Positions 18,319 to 28,067 of a stretch of DNA of 64,000 nt are shown here, piece after piece. The translations under genes and the position numbers were made by a program. Source of the DNA: Helicobacter apodemus (GTDB lineage: Bacteria > Campylobacterota > Campylobacteria > Campylobacterales > Helicobacteraceae). Position 1 is the stretch's first letter. Each line of letters opens with the position of its first letter. The notes beneath the pieces are model-generated. The model worked only from the letters and a program-made list of their open reading frames with translations. It had not been told where the DNA came from and did no database searches. Where the stretch lies: NCBI RefSeq assembly GCF_000765745.2, contig NZ_JRPC02000014.1, positions 1-64,000 on the forward strand. The letters are read 5' to 3'.

Positions 18319-19837
18319 AGGAGCGGTATTGTTTAGGGATGATATTTATAAAGCACAAAGGATGCAAAAAGCCCAACAACTAAGAGAGTTAGGGATTAAT
18401 CCTTATGGTAATGGCATTGCTAAAGAGATGACTAGCAATACTTTTTTGCAACAATTTCAATATGTTCAAACTATGGCTGAGGGAGAGAAAAAAGATACTA
18501 CTCAAAGTGTGCAAGTAGCTGGGAGGATTAAATTTATCCGCTTAATGGGTAAAGCAGCTTTTATTAAGATAGAAGATATGCAAGGAATCTTACAGGCGTA
18601 TTTATCTAAAAATGAGCTTGATGCAATGTTTGAGACTTTTAAAAAGAATATTGAAGTTGGTGATATTGTAGCTTTAAGAGGGTTTCCCTTTGTAACTAAA
18701 ACGGGTGAATTAAGTTTGCATACTCTAGAGCTTTATTTTCTTGCCAAAGCCATTAATCCTTTGCCTGAAAAATATCACGGGCTTGTAGATATTGAATTGC
18801 GGTATCGTCAAAGATATTTAGATTTAATTATGAATAAAGAGGTTAGGGATAGCTTTGTAATGCGTTCCCAAATAGTATCTTGTGTGCGGCATTTTTTTGA
18901 GGAAAAAGGTTTTTTAGAGGTAGAAACACCTATGATGCACCCAATACCCGGTGGAGCTAATGCAAAACCTTTTGTTACTTATCATAATGCTCTTAATATA
19001 GAACGTTATTTGCGAATCGCTCCAGAATTATATTTGAAACGATTAGTTGTTGGGGGATTTGAAGCAGTTTTTGAAATTAATCGTAATTTTAGGAATGAGG
19101 GAATGGATCATTCCCATAATCCCGAATTTACTATGATTGAATTTTATTGGGCGTATAAGGATTATAAGGATTTGATGGTATTAATCCAAGAATTGTTTAA
19201 TATTTTGCTTGAAGTTTTAAAGCTACCAAAAGTTTTAAACTTCAATCATCATAATATTAATTTTGAAAACTTCCAAACTATTAGTTATACTAATGCCCTT
19301 ATTGAAATTGGTGGAATTCCTAGTGATATAGTTTTAGATGAAGAGAGGTTATATGTCTATTTATTAAAAAATAATATTCCTTTAGAAACTAAAATGGAGT
19401 TAGGCAAATTACAAAGTGAGGCTTTTGATGCTTTTGTTGAGCATCAGTTGATTAATCCTACTTTTATTACAGAGTTTCCTATTGCTATTAGCCCTTTAGC
19501 GAGGGCTAATGATGAAAATCCTAATATTGCTGATAGATTTGAATTATTTATTGGAGGGAGTGAAATTGCTAATGGATTTAGTGAGCTAAACGATCCCCTG
19601 GAACAGTATAAACGTTTTGAGGCACAGGTTAAGGCTAAAGAAGCAGGTGATGAGGAGGCACAATATATGGATGAAGATTATATTAATGCCCTCTGTTATG
19701 GTATGCCACCAACTGCTGGAGCAGGGATAGGTATTGATAGGCTTGTGATGTTATTAACTAATCAGCCAAATATTAAAGATGTGATTTTATTCCCAGCTCT
19801 CAAACCTCAAAAAAAAGAAATTCGAACAAAGGAGTAA
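18311..19837 (+). CDS. lysS: Lysyl-tRNA synthetase, class II
   Basis: Charges tRNA-Lys. An N-terminal OB-fold anticodon-binding domain occupies residues ~55-150 ([21 protein letters not shown]). The class II core carries motif 2 ([20 protein letters not shown]) and motif 3 ([14 protein letters not shown]), plus [15 protein letters not shown]. 508 residues. The ATG overlaps the cvpA 3' end, and glyA begins 2 bp after its stop, so the three genes are tightly coupled. Confidence 0.97.
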   Translation: MSKGAVLFRDDIYKAQRMQKAQQLRELGINPYGNGIAKEMTSNTFLQQFQYVQTMAEGEKKDTTQSVQVAGRIKFIRLMGKAAFIKIEDMQGILQAYLSKNELDAMFETFKKNIEVGDIVALRGFPFVTKTGELSLHTLELYFLAKAINPLPEKYHGLVDIELRYRQRYLDLIMNKEVRDSFVMRSQIVSCVRHFFEEKGFLEVETPMMHPIPGGANAKPFVTYHNALNIERYLRIAPELYLKRLVVGGFEAVFEINRNFRNEGMDHSHNPEFTMIEFYWAYKDYKDLMVLIQELFNILLEVLKLPKVLNFNHHNINFENFQTISYTNALIEIGGIPSDIVLDEERLYVYLLKNNIPLETKMELGKLQSEAFDAFVEHQLINPTFITEFPIAISPLARANDENPNIADRFELFIGGSEIANGFSELNDPLEQYKRFEAQVKAKEAGDEEAQYMDEDYINALCYGMPPTAGAGIGIDRLVMLLTNQPNIKDVILFPALKPQKKEIRTKE

Positions 19838-19839
19838 TA

Positions 19840-21090
19840 ATGAGCTATTTTTTAGAAGAGAATGATTTTGAAGTTTTTAATTATATACAACAAGAATTAG
19901 ATCGACAAAATACCCACTTAGAGATGATTGCAAGTGAAAACTTTACTTTTCCTAGTGTTATGGAGGCTATGGGTAGCATACTTACTAATAAATACGCAGA
20001 GGGTTATCCCTATAAACGTTATTATGGAGGTTGTGAGTTTGTTGATAAGATAGAGGAATTAGCGATTAATCGGGCTAAAAAGCTTTTTGGTTGTGAGTTT
20101 GCTAATGTCCAACCGCATTCTGGTTCCCAAGCTAATGGTGCTGTGTATTCTGCACTCTTAAAACCTTATGATAAGATTTTAGGTATGGATTTAAGCCACG
20201 GTGGGCATTTAACCCATGGTGCAAAAGTAAGTATTACTGGGCAGATGTATCAAAGTTTCTCTTATGGTGTAGAGCTTGATGGTTGGATTAATTATGATAA
20301 AGTAGAAGAAATTGCAAAAGTCGTGAAGCCAAATATTCTTGTTTGCGGCTTTAGTGCTTATTCAAGGGTTTTAGATTTTAAACGATTAAGTGAAATTGCA
20401 AAAAATGTTGGTGCGATTTTAATGGCTGATATTGCTCATGTTGCTGGATTGGTTGTAGCAGGAGAATATCCTAATCCATTCCCCTATGCAGATATTGTTA
20501 CTACCACAACACATAAGACTTTAAGAGGACCTAGAGGTGGATTAATACTTACCAATAATGAGGAATATGCTAAAAAAATTGATAAAGCGGTGTTTCCAGG
20601 AATGCAAGGTGGTCCTTTAATGCATGTTATTGCAGGGAAAGCGGTTGGTTTTATGGAAAATTTAAAACCTACTTGGAAGGAGTATGCTAAAGCAGTCAAA
20701 CTTAATGCAAAAACTTTAGCAGAAGTTTTAATGCAAAGAGGTTATAAGGTCGTTAGCGATGGCACTGATAATCATTTAGTTTTATTATCTTTATTGGATA
20801 AAGAGTTTAGCGGCAAAGATGCGGATTTAGCTTTGGGAAATGCTGGAATTACGGTTAATAAAAATGCTGTTCCTGGAGAGATACGAAGTCCTTTTGTTAC
20901 AAGTGGTGTTAGGATTGGAAGTCCTGCTTTAAGTGCCAGGGGCTTTAAGGAAAAGGAATTTGTAATTGTAGCAAATAAAATTGCTGATGTCTTAGATGAT
21001 ATTAAAAATACGCAAAAACAAGTATTAATAAAAAGTGAATTAAAGGAACTTGCGATAAAATTTCCAATTTACACTAAGGCAATTTTCTAA
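19840..21090 (+). CDS. glyA: Serine hydroxymethyltransferase
   Basis: PLP enzyme interconverting serine and glycine and loading tetrahydrofolate with a one-carbon unit. Motifs: [37 protein letters not shown], and the PLP-lysine segment [14 protein letters not shown]. 416 residues, the standard length. ATG after AAAGGAGTAATA. It is in the lysS operon. folD, the next step in folate one-carbon flow, is elsewhere in the window (38952-39800). Confidence 0.97.
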   Translation: MSYFLEENDFEVFNYIQQELDRQNTHLEMIASENFTFPSVMEAMGSILTNKYAEGYPYKRYYGGCEFVDKIEELAINRAKKLFGCEFANVQPHSGSQANGAVYSALLKPYDKILGMDLSHGGHLTHGAKVSITGQMYQSFSYGVELDGWINYDKVEEIAKVVKPNILVCGFSAYSRVLDFKRLSEIAKNVGAILMADIAHVAGLVVAGEYPNPFPYADIVTTTTHKTLRGPRGGLILTNNEEYAKKIDKAVFPGMQGGPLMHVIAGKAVGFMENLKPTWKEYAKAVKLNAKTLAEVLMQRGYKVVSDGTDNHLVLLSLLDKEFSGKDADLALGNAGITVNKNAVPGEIRSPFVTSGVRIGSPALSARGFKEKEFVIVANKIADVLDDIKNTQKQVLIKSELKELAIKFPIYTKAIF

Positions 21091-21118
21091 ATTAAGCGTG
21101 TAAAAAGGAGCGAAGTAA

Positions 21119-21664
21119 ATGATAACTGATTTGGATTTGAAGTTAATTAAGATGATAACCTCGCATTATTGGATACATAAAAAAGGTGTTGGAGAGAAAA
21201 TACATCATAATGGACGAATTTTTTATGATAAATTTGAGAAAGTAGAGGAGCCCCTAACAAGAAATTTGCTTCAAAGTCATTTTAGAAAAGAGATTACTAT
21301 AGCCCATTCATTGGTAAGTGCAAGTGATAAGGTAGAAAATATTGTATTTGATTATAATGGATCTAATCCAGAGAGATTTTGGCATAAAGCACAATTAATG
21401 CTAAGAGAAGAGGGGTTTATCAATTTTACTGCTTATGAAACAAAAACTTCAGGGCATTTGCATTTATATGTGCATAAAGGACATACAACCTTTCAAGAAG
21501 CTTGTCAATTAGCTAAAATCTTAAGTGCAAAGTTGGCACAAAAAATGCCAATAGAATGGAAAATGTTTCCCTCTATTGATATTCCCAAAAATTTCAATAT
21601 TTTGGTGATTCCTTATAACGTTTATAATAAAGAGCGTGGAGCCTCTTGGTCTAGACATATGTAA
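21119..21664 (+). CDS. DUF1882 domain protein
   Basis: A 181-residue soluble protein conserved directly after glyA in Helicobacter and Campylobacter genomes, as I recall, and assigned to DUF1882. It has many aromatic and histidine residues ([30 protein letters not shown]) and no signal peptide or membrane segment. The fold may be primase/polymerase-like, given HLHLYVHKG near an acidic residue, but that is a guess; the function is unknown. ATG after AAAAGGAGCGAAGTAA. It is followed within 11 bp by the SPOR-domain gene. Confidence 0.75.
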   Translation: MITDLDLKLIKMITSHYWIHKKGVGEKIHHNGRIFYDKFEKVEEPLTRNLLQSHFRKEITIAHSLVSASDKVENIVFDYNGSNPERFWHKAQLMLREEGFINFTAYETKTSGHLHLYVHKGHTTFQEACQLAKILSAKLAQKMPIEWKMFPSIDIPKNFNILVIPYNVYNKERGASWSRHM

Positions 21665-21675
21665 AAGGATTAAAA

Positions 21676-22437
21676 ATGACAGAATTAAAACAAGAAAAAC
21701 AAGAAAAAAAAGAATTAGAGCTTGATGATTTATTGCTTACGGATTTAGAGGATGAGGAGAATAAAGAAAGTCAAAGCAAGAAGGCTATTTTATTAGTAGC
21801 CATTGGTATTATTATTTTTGCTATTGTGGTTTTTATCGTTTATATATTGCAAAGTGATACGAAAAATAAGCCACAAAACATTGAAACCCAAAAACCTTTA
21901 GAGAATATTGAAAGATCAGCAGTGCAACAAACTACAAGAATATCTCAAGATTTTGGTCAAGTCCCAATTCAACAACAAACTACTAATTCTGATGAGCAAT
22001 TTCAAAGAATTATTGATCAAATTAAAGCTCAACAAAAAGAACAACAGGTTTTACCTCCACTTCCACAAAATCCACCACAAGATCTAACACCTCCTAAAAT
22101 AGAAAAGCCACAAGATCCAACGCCTCCTAGAAGTCCTACTAAACCAGAGGAGACATCTGCAAATACCTCTAAAAATATTCAAACCAATGATACACAATTG
22201 CAAGGTGGTGAAGCAATACAAGGCTTTTATATTCAAGTTGGTGCCTTTAAAGGTTCTCCTAATCAACAAGTTTTAAGTGTGATTAAAGAGGCAAATTTAA
22301 ATTATCGTATGCAAAAAGCGGGTAATACTAATCGCTTACTTATTGGTCCATTTAATAATAGACAAGAAGCTCAAAATCATTTAGGCGAAGTTAGGGAGAG
22401 GATTAATAAAGAGGCTTTCATTAAACAAATTCAATAA
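21676..22437 (+). CDS. SPOR domain membrane protein
   Basis: Bitopic protein of 253 residues. A charged cytoplasmic N-terminus (residues 1-35, rich in K/E) leads to one membrane segment (AILLVAIGIIIFAIVVFIVYIL). A proline/glutamine-rich linker with repeated PPQD/PP-K/R motifs (~residues 115-160) follows, then a C-terminal SPOR domain (GFYIQVGAFKG ... RLLIGPFNNRQEAQ). SPOR domains bind denuded glycan strands at the septum, so a role in cell division or peptidoglycan remodelling is likely. It is the last gene of the cvpA-lysS-glyA operon. Confidence 0.85.
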   Translation: MTELKQEKQEKKELELDDLLLTDLEDEENKESQSKKAILLVAIGIIIFAIVVFIVYILQSDTKNKPQNIETQKPLENIERSAVQQTTRISQDFGQVPIQQQTTNSDEQFQRIIDQIKAQQKEQQVLPPLPQNPPQDLTPPKIEKPQDPTPPRSPTKPEETSANTSKNIQTNDTQLQGGEAIQGFYIQVGAFKGSPNQQVLSVIKEANLNYRMQKAGNTNRLLIGPFNNRQEAQNHLGEVRERINKEAFIKQIQ

Positions 22438-22474
22438 TGCTTTATGAAATAGCATTAACCCTCACCTAAGTGAT

Positions 22475-22492
22475 TTGATGCTTGGGCATCAA
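22475..22492. terminator. Small hairpin between converging genes
   Basis: TTGATGC (22475-22481) and GCATCAA (22486-22492) form a 7-bp stem with a TTGG tetraloop, midway between the 3' ends of the SPOR gene (plus) and prmC (minus). There is no clear T-run on either side, so it may be only a weak terminator or a 3'-end stabiliser. Confidence 0.35.
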
Positions 22493-22550
22493 GCAATTTG
22501 TTAAAATAAGTAGAATCAAGGTTTTATAAATATAGATCCTATTTTAATTG

Positions 22551-23375
22551 CTAAAACTCTATAATAAATCCTCTATCTAATCCGCTTAAGTCTTGATAAA
22601 ATTCTAGTGTTTTTACAGAAAGATTCTTTGTGAAAGCTAGAATGCTATTTCTTTGATTATGCCCCATTTCACAAATAACATAAGGGATATTTCTAACTTT
22701 TGCTATAGCAATAATTTTATGGAGTATCTCATCTCCTCTATCTCCTCCAAAAAGTGCTTGTTGGGGTTCAAAAGATAAAGGTTTGGATAGGATTGTTTTG
22801 TTTTGAATATAAGGAGGATTAGAGAGCAGTAAATCAAAGTGCTTATAGCTATTAAAGTCTAAAAATGCACTATTGTATAAGGTAATATTAGAGCAATTAA
22901 ATTTTTTGGTATTGACATAAGCATTAAAAAGGGCTTCTGGGGAAATATCACTAGCGTGAAATTCTAAAGGCTTACTTTTATGCAAAAGTGCTAAGGTAAT
23001 GCTAATAATTCCACTTCCAACCCCAATTTCGGCGATGTTTTGACAATTTTTGCTTTGAATGATATGTGAAGCCATATCGACAAGAATCTCTGTCTCGGGT
23101 CTTGGGATTAAAGCACCCTTAGAAATATAAAACTCTTGATGATAAAAGCTTACTTTTTCAAGAATGTATTCAATGGGTTCAAAACTTTCCCTCCGCAAAA
23201 TTAATCGTTTGAAATATTCTTGGTGAAAAGGATTAATTGTTTCAAAACTATGCGAATGCAGATAGATTCTAGGTTTATTTAAGACAAAGGCTAGAAGAAT
23301 CTCTGATTCTAGGATTGGACGCTCTAATAAATGGAGTTTGTTCCTCCCAAAATTAATGGCTTCTTGTATAGTCAT
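22551..23375 (-). CDS. prmC: Peptide chain release factor N5-glutamine methyltransferase
   Basis: Methylates the GGQ glutamine of release factors RF1/RF2 (HemK family). N-terminal helical domain (INFGRNKLHLLERPILESEILLA), then a SAM-binding Rossmann fold (IAEIGVGSGIISITLAL) and the amide-methylase motif NPPYIQ. 274 residues. Its ATG overlaps the stop of the upstream M48 protease gene, so the two are cotranscribed. Confidence 0.93.
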   Translation of the reverse strand: MTIQEAINFGRNKLHLLERPILESEILLAFVLNKPRIYLHSHSFETINPFHQEYFKRLILRRESFEPIEYILEKVSFYHQEFYISKGALIPRPETEILVDMASHIIQSKNCQNIAEIGVGSGIISITLALLHKSKPLEFHASDISPEALFNAYVNTKKFNCSNITLYNSAFLDFNSYKHFDLLLSNPPYIQNKTILSKPLSFEPQQALFGGDRGDEILHKIIAIAKVRNIPYVICEMGHNQRNSILAFTKNLSVKTLEFYQDLSGLDRGFIIEF

Positions 23376-24583
23376 TAAGAAGTAATGGCTAAATGCTCAC
23401 AATGGAGTGCTTTAAGTCTTTGCATTAAGGGAGGATGCGTGTAGTAGAATTTGATATATAAAGGGTGAGAGAGGGGAAAGGCGTTATTTTCTTTAACAAG
23501 CACCAAAAGGGCTTGCGCTAAATCTTCATTACTTGTTAAGCTTGCACCAAATTTGTCGGCATTAAATTCATTTTTGCAACTAAAATAACTGATAATGGGG
23601 GTAAAATAAAACCCAATAGGAGAGCTTAGGAGAATCAAAAATGCGATTAATGAATGGGGGCTTGGTAGGATATTTGCTTCCAAGAAAAGGGTTTGGGGTA
23701 AATTCGCAATAATAAAGAGCAAAAGTGCAAAAAAGCTGAGTATTAAAATCATCATTTTATAAATATCAAAATGTTTAAAATGCCCTAATTCGTGTCCTAA
23801 AACAGCAAGGAGGGAATTTTGAGGAATTTTTTCTAAAAGCGTATCAAATAAAATCACTCTTTTTGTATTCCCTAAACCCCCAAAATAAGCATTTAGCCGA
23901 CCATCTCTTTTAGAAGCGTCCATAACAAAAACGCCATTAGATTGAAAGCCTACTTGATGAAGAAGGTTTTGGATGGCAAGTTGTAAATTTGGATTATCTA
24001 AAGGTGTGAATTTGTTAAAAAGGGGTGCGATGAATGTAGGGTAGAAAAGATTAGCCCCTATGATAAAAATAGCAACAACAATAAAGATATAAATTTCCCA
24101 TAATGGGATATTTAAAATAATCCAGCTAGAAATACTTAAGAAGATTCCGCCTATTAAGATTAAGAGCAAGAGAGATTTTAGGGTATCACTTATAAAGAGT
24201 TTTATCTCCCCTTTGCAAAAACCAAATGCTTTATCGACTATGAGTTTTTGGTAGGCTTCAAAGGGTAGGGATAAGAGACTTTGTAGGATAAGGAATATCA
24301 AAAGGAATATAACACTTTGCATAAGAGCGTTAAAAGGAAGTAAGGATTCTAGAAAGGCTAACCCAAAAAATATCCAACACCCAAAGATTATTAAATCAAA
24401 GATACTAGAAATAAGCGAAATTTTTTCTTTTGTGATGGAATATTGTGCAGCTTTTTTAAAAGATTGTGAATCTAAAATGTAGGGTTGTTGGTGCTGTTTA
24501 GATTGCAAAAAGTTTAATTGTAAGATAGAAAGCGTTATTTTGGGTAAGGTAAAAAAGAGTGCATAAATACTAAATAAAATCAT
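23375..24583 (-). CDS. Ste24-type M48 family zinc metalloprotease
   Basis: Integral membrane metalloprotease of 402 residues resembling eukaryotic Ste24/CAAX protease 1. The zinc motif HELGHFKHFD lies around residue 263, the third ligand region is FSCKNEFNADKFGASL, and GAFDA-like DASKRDGRLNAYFGG precedes the active site. Multiple membrane segments fill residues ~1-190 and ~280-335. Bacterial homologues are assigned to membrane protein quality control. The physiological substrate is unknown. It is paired with prmC (1-bp overlap). Confidence 0.85.
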   Translation of the reverse strand: MILFSIYALFFTLPKITLSILQLNFLQSKQHQQPYILDSQSFKKAAQYSITKEKISLISSIFDLIIFGCWIFFGLAFLESLLPFNALMQSVIFLLIFLILQSLLSLPFEAYQKLIVDKAFGFCKGEIKLFISDTLKSLLLLILIGGIFLSISSWIILNIPLWEIYIFIVVAIFIIGANLFYPTFIAPLFNKFTPLDNPNLQLAIQNLLHQVGFQSNGVFVMDASKRDGRLNAYFGGLGNTKRVILFDTLLEKIPQNSLLAVLGHELGHFKHFDIYKMMILILSFFALLLFIIANLPQTLFLEANILPSPHSLIAFLILLSSPIGFYFTPIISYFSCKNEFNADKFGASLTSNEDLAQALLVLVKENNAFPLSHPLYIKFYYTHPPLMQRLKALHCEHLAITS

Positions 24584-24706
24584 TTTTAAAATCCTTATAA
24601 AAGGTGTTATTATAGCAAAGTTCTAAATTATGCAACCATAAATTTTCTATATTATTTTATCTTTGTTTTGGTATTATGTGAAAAATTTTTAAGTTTGTGA
24701 GACTTT

Positions 24707-25714
24707 ATGGCTTTTTTTGGCAGGAATGATATTGCGGTGGATTTAGGGACGGTTAATACAGTGGTTAGAAACTCCTTAGATAAAGTGATTTTTTGTGAGG
24801 CAACCTGTATTGCTTTAGAGGATAAATACGAATCCCCACGCGTTATTTGTATGGGTAATCAAGCTAAAAAAATGTTAGGTCGTAATCCTAGTAATATTAA
24901 GGTTATAAATCCTTTACTTCACGGTGCAGTGAGTGATTTTAAAACCACAACTATTTTTATGAATACAATAATTGAATCGGCAAAAAAAGGTTCTTTAGCC
25001 CCAAGAGTTGGGATTAGTATTCCCCAAAATCTTACTCAAGTAGAAAGACATTCATTACACGAAGCAACGATGTTAGCTGGAGCTAAAGAGGTGCTTTTAA
25101 TTGAAGATCCTTTTAGTGCAAGCGTGGGTGCTGGGCTTGATATTAGCATTCCACGCGTTAGGTTGGTTATAGATGTTGGAGGGGGATTGGTAGAGACTAG
25201 TATTATATCCTTAGGTGGGCTTATTACAAGTTCTTTTACAAAGGAGGCTGGAGATTTTATTGATTATGCTTTGGTAGAATATTGTAGGTATAATAAAAAC
25301 ATTGGCATTAGTAAGGAAATGGCTGAGAACATTAAGCGGCAGATTAATGTTTTTGGAGATAATCCTGTTATTAATGTTGCTGTTAAAGATTTAATGAATG
25401 GAATGCCTTTTTCTTATGAATTAAACCTTAATGAGCTAAAAGATATTGTATTAAATGGAATCTATAAAATAAAAGAAGTGGTTTTAGAATCTATTAACAA
25501 AGCACCTCCCCAAATTGCTCCAGATTTAATAGAAGATGGAGCGATTCTTACTGGTGGAATGGCACTTATTGATGGATTGAAAGAGTTTTTAGAAGAAGAG
25601 CTAAAAATAAAAATTAATCTATCTCCAGACCCATTATTGGATATTTCTAAAGGTGTTTGTATGATTATGCAAAATTATGAAAAATATTCTATTAAATGGG
25701 GAACTAGGGAGTAA
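24707..25714 (+). CDS. Divergent MreB/actin-like paralog
   Basis: A 335-residue actin-fold protein clearly related to MreB: phosphate-1 loop IAVDLGTVNTVVR, PSNIKVINPLLHGAVSDF, HEATMLAGAKEVLLIEDPFSASVGAGL, and adenosine motif ILTGGMALIDGL. It departs from canonical MreB in the phosphate-2 loop, which reads IDVGGGLVETSIISLGG where MreB has GGGTTE, so both conserved threonines are missing. It also starts with a short FFGRND instead of the longer amphipathic N-terminus. No mreC/mreD neighbours are present. I infer a second, specialised MreB-like filament protein or regulator; the window cannot show whether a canonical mreB exists elsewhere. A plausible -10 element (TATTAT) lies upstream. Confidence 0.8.
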   Translation: MAFFGRNDIAVDLGTVNTVVRNSLDKVIFCEATCIALEDKYESPRVICMGNQAKKMLGRNPSNIKVINPLLHGAVSDFKTTTIFMNTIIESAKKGSLAPRVGISIPQNLTQVERHSLHEATMLAGAKEVLLIEDPFSASVGAGLDISIPRVRLVIDVGGGLVETSIISLGGLITSSFTKEAGDFIDYALVEYCRYNKNIGISKEMAENIKRQINVFGDNPVINVAVKDLMNGMPFSYELNLNELKDIVLNGIYKIKEVVLESINKAPPQIAPDLIEDGAILTGGMALIDGLKEFLEEELKIKINLSPDPLLDISKGVCMIMQNYEKYSIKWGTRE

Positions 25715-25737
25715 TGAGTAGCTAAGGGGAGTTGATT

Positions 25738-26394
25738 GTGAAGTTTTGGTTTAGCCCCTCACATATTAATATTGCTTTTCATGCAGGGAATAATACTCAA
25801 GAGAAAATTTTAGAAAATCGCAAAAATTCTTTAGAGATGGGTTATACCCTTAAAAATTTAGCTTATTTAAACCAAATTCACGGCTCTAGTATTATAAGGG
25901 CTAATAAAGGAGGATTATTAGGGGATGGGGATGGGATTTTAATAGACAAAAAGGGTATTGTAGGAATGATTATGGTTGCAGATTGTAATCCTATTTTACT
26001 CTTTAATCGTAAAAGGCAAGTTTTAATAATGCTTCACGCTGGTAGAGTAGGTATAGAAAGGGGTATTGTGTTAGAGGGATTAAGAGTTTTTAAAGAGCAA
26101 TACCAAAGTTGTATAGAAAATATTTTTGTATATGTTGGACCCTCTATTCGAGTATGTTGCTATGAAGTAGGGGAGGAAGTTTTTAGAGATGAGAGTCTAT
26201 TGAAAGGAAAAGTGATTAAAGGCAATAAAATCTATTTAGATTTATTAGCAGTATTAAAAGAGCAATTCCAACAAGAAGGTGTGCAAGATAAAAATATTAC
26301 TATTAGTCCTCATTGCACTTGTTGTTCTTTAGAGTTTTTTTCTTACCGCAGGGATAAGCATTGTGGCAGGTTTGGGTTGTTTGCTACTTTATAA
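25738..26394 (+). CDS. pgeF: YfiH/PgeF family protein (laccase-domain peptidoglycan editing factor)
   Basis: Family of 'polyphenol oxidase/laccase domain' proteins, for which peptidoglycan precursor editing (PgeF) and purine nucleoside phosphorylase-like activities have been reported. Conserved features: LNQIHGSSII, GDGDGILID, VADCNPILLF, MLHAGRVGIERGI, VGPSIRVCCYEVG and a terminal FFSYRRDKHCGR. I chose the GTG at 25738, since GGGGA sits at a correct distance; the TTG at 25732 is too close to it. 218 residues. It lies 23 bp after the MreB paralog and ends 3 bp from the converging hisS. Confidence 0.82.
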   Translation: MKFWFSPSHINIAFHAGNNTQEKILENRKNSLEMGYTLKNLAYLNQIHGSSIIRANKGGLLGDGDGILIDKKGIVGMIMVADCNPILLFNRKRQVLIMLHAGRVGIERGIVLEGLRVFKEQYQSCIENIFVYVGPSIRVCCYEVGEEVFRDESLLKGKVIKGNKIYLDLLAVLKEQFQQEGVQDKNITISPHCTCCSLEFFSYRRDKHCGRFGLFATL

Positions 26395-26397
26395 AGT

Positions 26398-27711
26398 TTA
26401 AGGCAGTTGATAGAGTTTTTCATAAACACTTTGAAGGGATACGTATTTTTCTTGGAGCCCACTTTGCATATTTTTTAAAGAATAACTTTGTTCTTTTTGC
26501 TCCTCTTCCCCTAAAACCATTACCCATTGATAATTTTTATTATTAGCATACGCAAAAGCCTTTTTGGCTTTGGTGATTTCTGGATAAACTTCTACTTTTA
26601 ACCCTAGCTCTCTTAATCCTTTTGCACTTTCATAGGCATAATTTAGAGTATATAAAGGAATAATGAGTAAATTAGCAGGAGTATCTTTAGAATCTATAAG
26701 CTTTAGTTCTTCTAATCCGCTTAATAATCTATCAAGCCCTATGCTTGCCCCTACTCCGCTTAATTCTTCTTGGGTAAAATTTTGTGTGAGTTTGTCATAT
26801 CTCCCTCCAGAGCAAACTGAACCCAAGGAGGGTAAATCTTTAAGAATGGTTTCATAAATAATGCCCGTATAATACCCAAGTCCTCGTGCGATGGATAAAT
26901 TAATCGCATAAAAATTTTCGGGTATAACTAAAGAGAGCAGAGAGCACAGGGATTCTAGCTCTTCAATCCCTTCTTTTAATTGAGAGTTTAGAGATTTATA
27001 AGATTGTATGTCTTGTAATAAGCTAGTAGCATTAGAAGTTTGTTTTTTGGAAATAAAATCAAGGAGAATATGGATTTGCTCTTGACTTAAAGGGGTGCTT
27101 TGCTTTAATTCACGCTCGACAGCTTCTTTGCCTATTTTATCTATTTTATCAATAATGCGTAAAATATCATTGACATATTCTTTAGCCTCTAAGTATTCAC
27201 ATAATCCATTAAAGATCTTGCGGTGATTGATATAAATCGTGAAGTTTTGTATTTTTAGCTCTTTTAGTGTTTGGTAGATAACTTCTAATATCTCTAAATC
27301 ACTACCAATACTTGTAGTGCCAATAAAATCAAAATCACATTGTGTAAATTCTCTATAACGTCCTTTTTGTGCTCTCTCTCCACGAAACACATTGCCTATG
27401 CAATAACGTTTGAAGGGTAAGCCTAATATATTTTTGTATTGTGCAATAAAACGTGCTAGAGGGAGTGTTAAATCAAACCTTAAAGCAACTTCACGATTCC
27501 CGTGGTCTTTGAAGCGATACATTTCCTTTTGTATTTCATCACTCCCCTGTTTTGTTAGGATTTCTGCATATTCTAAATGGGGCGTTTCAATCGGGGAGAA
27601 ACCAAATTTTTGAAAACTATGAATAATGCTTTTTAGCATTTGTGATTTTGCGTAGGCTTCTTTGGGGAGTCTATCTTTAAACCCACTAAGTGTGCGAGGT
27701 GTAATAGGCAT
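26398..27711 (-). CDS. hisS: Histidyl-tRNA synthetase
   Basis: Class II synthetase that charges tRNA-His. Motifs: motif 2 region RYCIGNVFRGERAQKGRYRE followed by FTQCDFDFIG, histidine A-box GLGYYTGIIYE, and motif 3 GVGASIGLDRLLSGL, then an anticodon-binding C-terminal domain. I chose the ATG at 27711 because GGAG lies just upstream. A TTG at 27723 would add four residues and would itself contain that ribosome binding site. 437 residues. It converges with pgeF and diverges from rpmE. Confidence 0.96.
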   Translation of the reverse strand: MPITPRTLSGFKDRLPKEAYAKSQMLKSIIHSFQKFGFSPIETPHLEYAEILTKQGSDEIQKEMYRFKDHGNREVALRFDLTLPLARFIAQYKNILGLPFKRYCIGNVFRGERAQKGRYREFTQCDFDFIGTTSIGSDLEILEVIYQTLKELKIQNFTIYINHRKIFNGLCEYLEAKEYVNDILRIIDKIDKIGKEAVERELKQSTPLSQEQIHILLDFISKKQTSNATSLLQDIQSYKSLNSQLKEGIEELESLCSLLSLVIPENFYAINLSIARGLGYYTGIIYETILKDLPSLGSVCSGGRYDKLTQNFTQEELSGVGASIGLDRLLSGLEELKLIDSKDTPANLLIIPLYTLNYAYESAKGLRELGLKVEVYPEITKAKKAFAYANNKNYQWVMVLGEEEQKEQSYSLKNMQSGLQEKYVSLQSVYEKLYQLP

Positions 27712-27851
27712 TTTTAACTCCAATCTTTAAGTTTAAATAAGGATTGTAGCAAGAATAAGGCTATAAAAGAATAAAATTTAAAAGTTCTGTAATGATTTTT
27801 GAAGTAGAATAGGGGCTTTTATTTTAAAAATTTTTCAAGAAGGTTAGTTGT

Positions 27852-28055
27852 ATGAAAAAAGGAATCCATCCCGAATATATCCCTTGCAAAGTTACTTGTG
27901 TTACAAGTGGAAAAGAAATTGAAGTGATGAGCACTAAGAGTGAATTAAGAATTGATATTTCCTCTTTTTGTCATCCTTTTTATACAGGATCTGATAAAGT
28001 TGTAGATACTGCTGGAAGAGTAGAGAAGTTTAAACAAAGATATAATCTTAAATAA
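27852..28055 (+). CDS. rpmE: 50S ribosomal protein L31
   Basis: 67-residue L31 with [10 protein letters not shown] at the start and the conserved [20 protein letters not shown] block. The zinc-type L31 has four cysteines at positions 16, 18, 37 and 40. Here only C16 and C40 align, with an extra C12, so it is an altered form; I recall the H. pylori protein being similar, so this is lineage-typical and not decay. ATG after AAGAAGGTTAG. It begins the operon rpmE-rsmI-rlmB and beyond. Confidence 0.95.
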   Translation: MKKGIHPEYIPCKVTCVTSGKEIEVMSTKSELRIDISSFCHPFYTGSDKVVDTAGRVEKFKQRYNLK

Positions 28056-28067
28056 GCCTTATTGGCT

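Noticed and set aside
27852-28055. L31 missing two of four zinc cysteines, considered as decay or regulation
   Set aside because: The same pattern is, as I recall, normal for Helicobacter L31, so it is lineage-typical.
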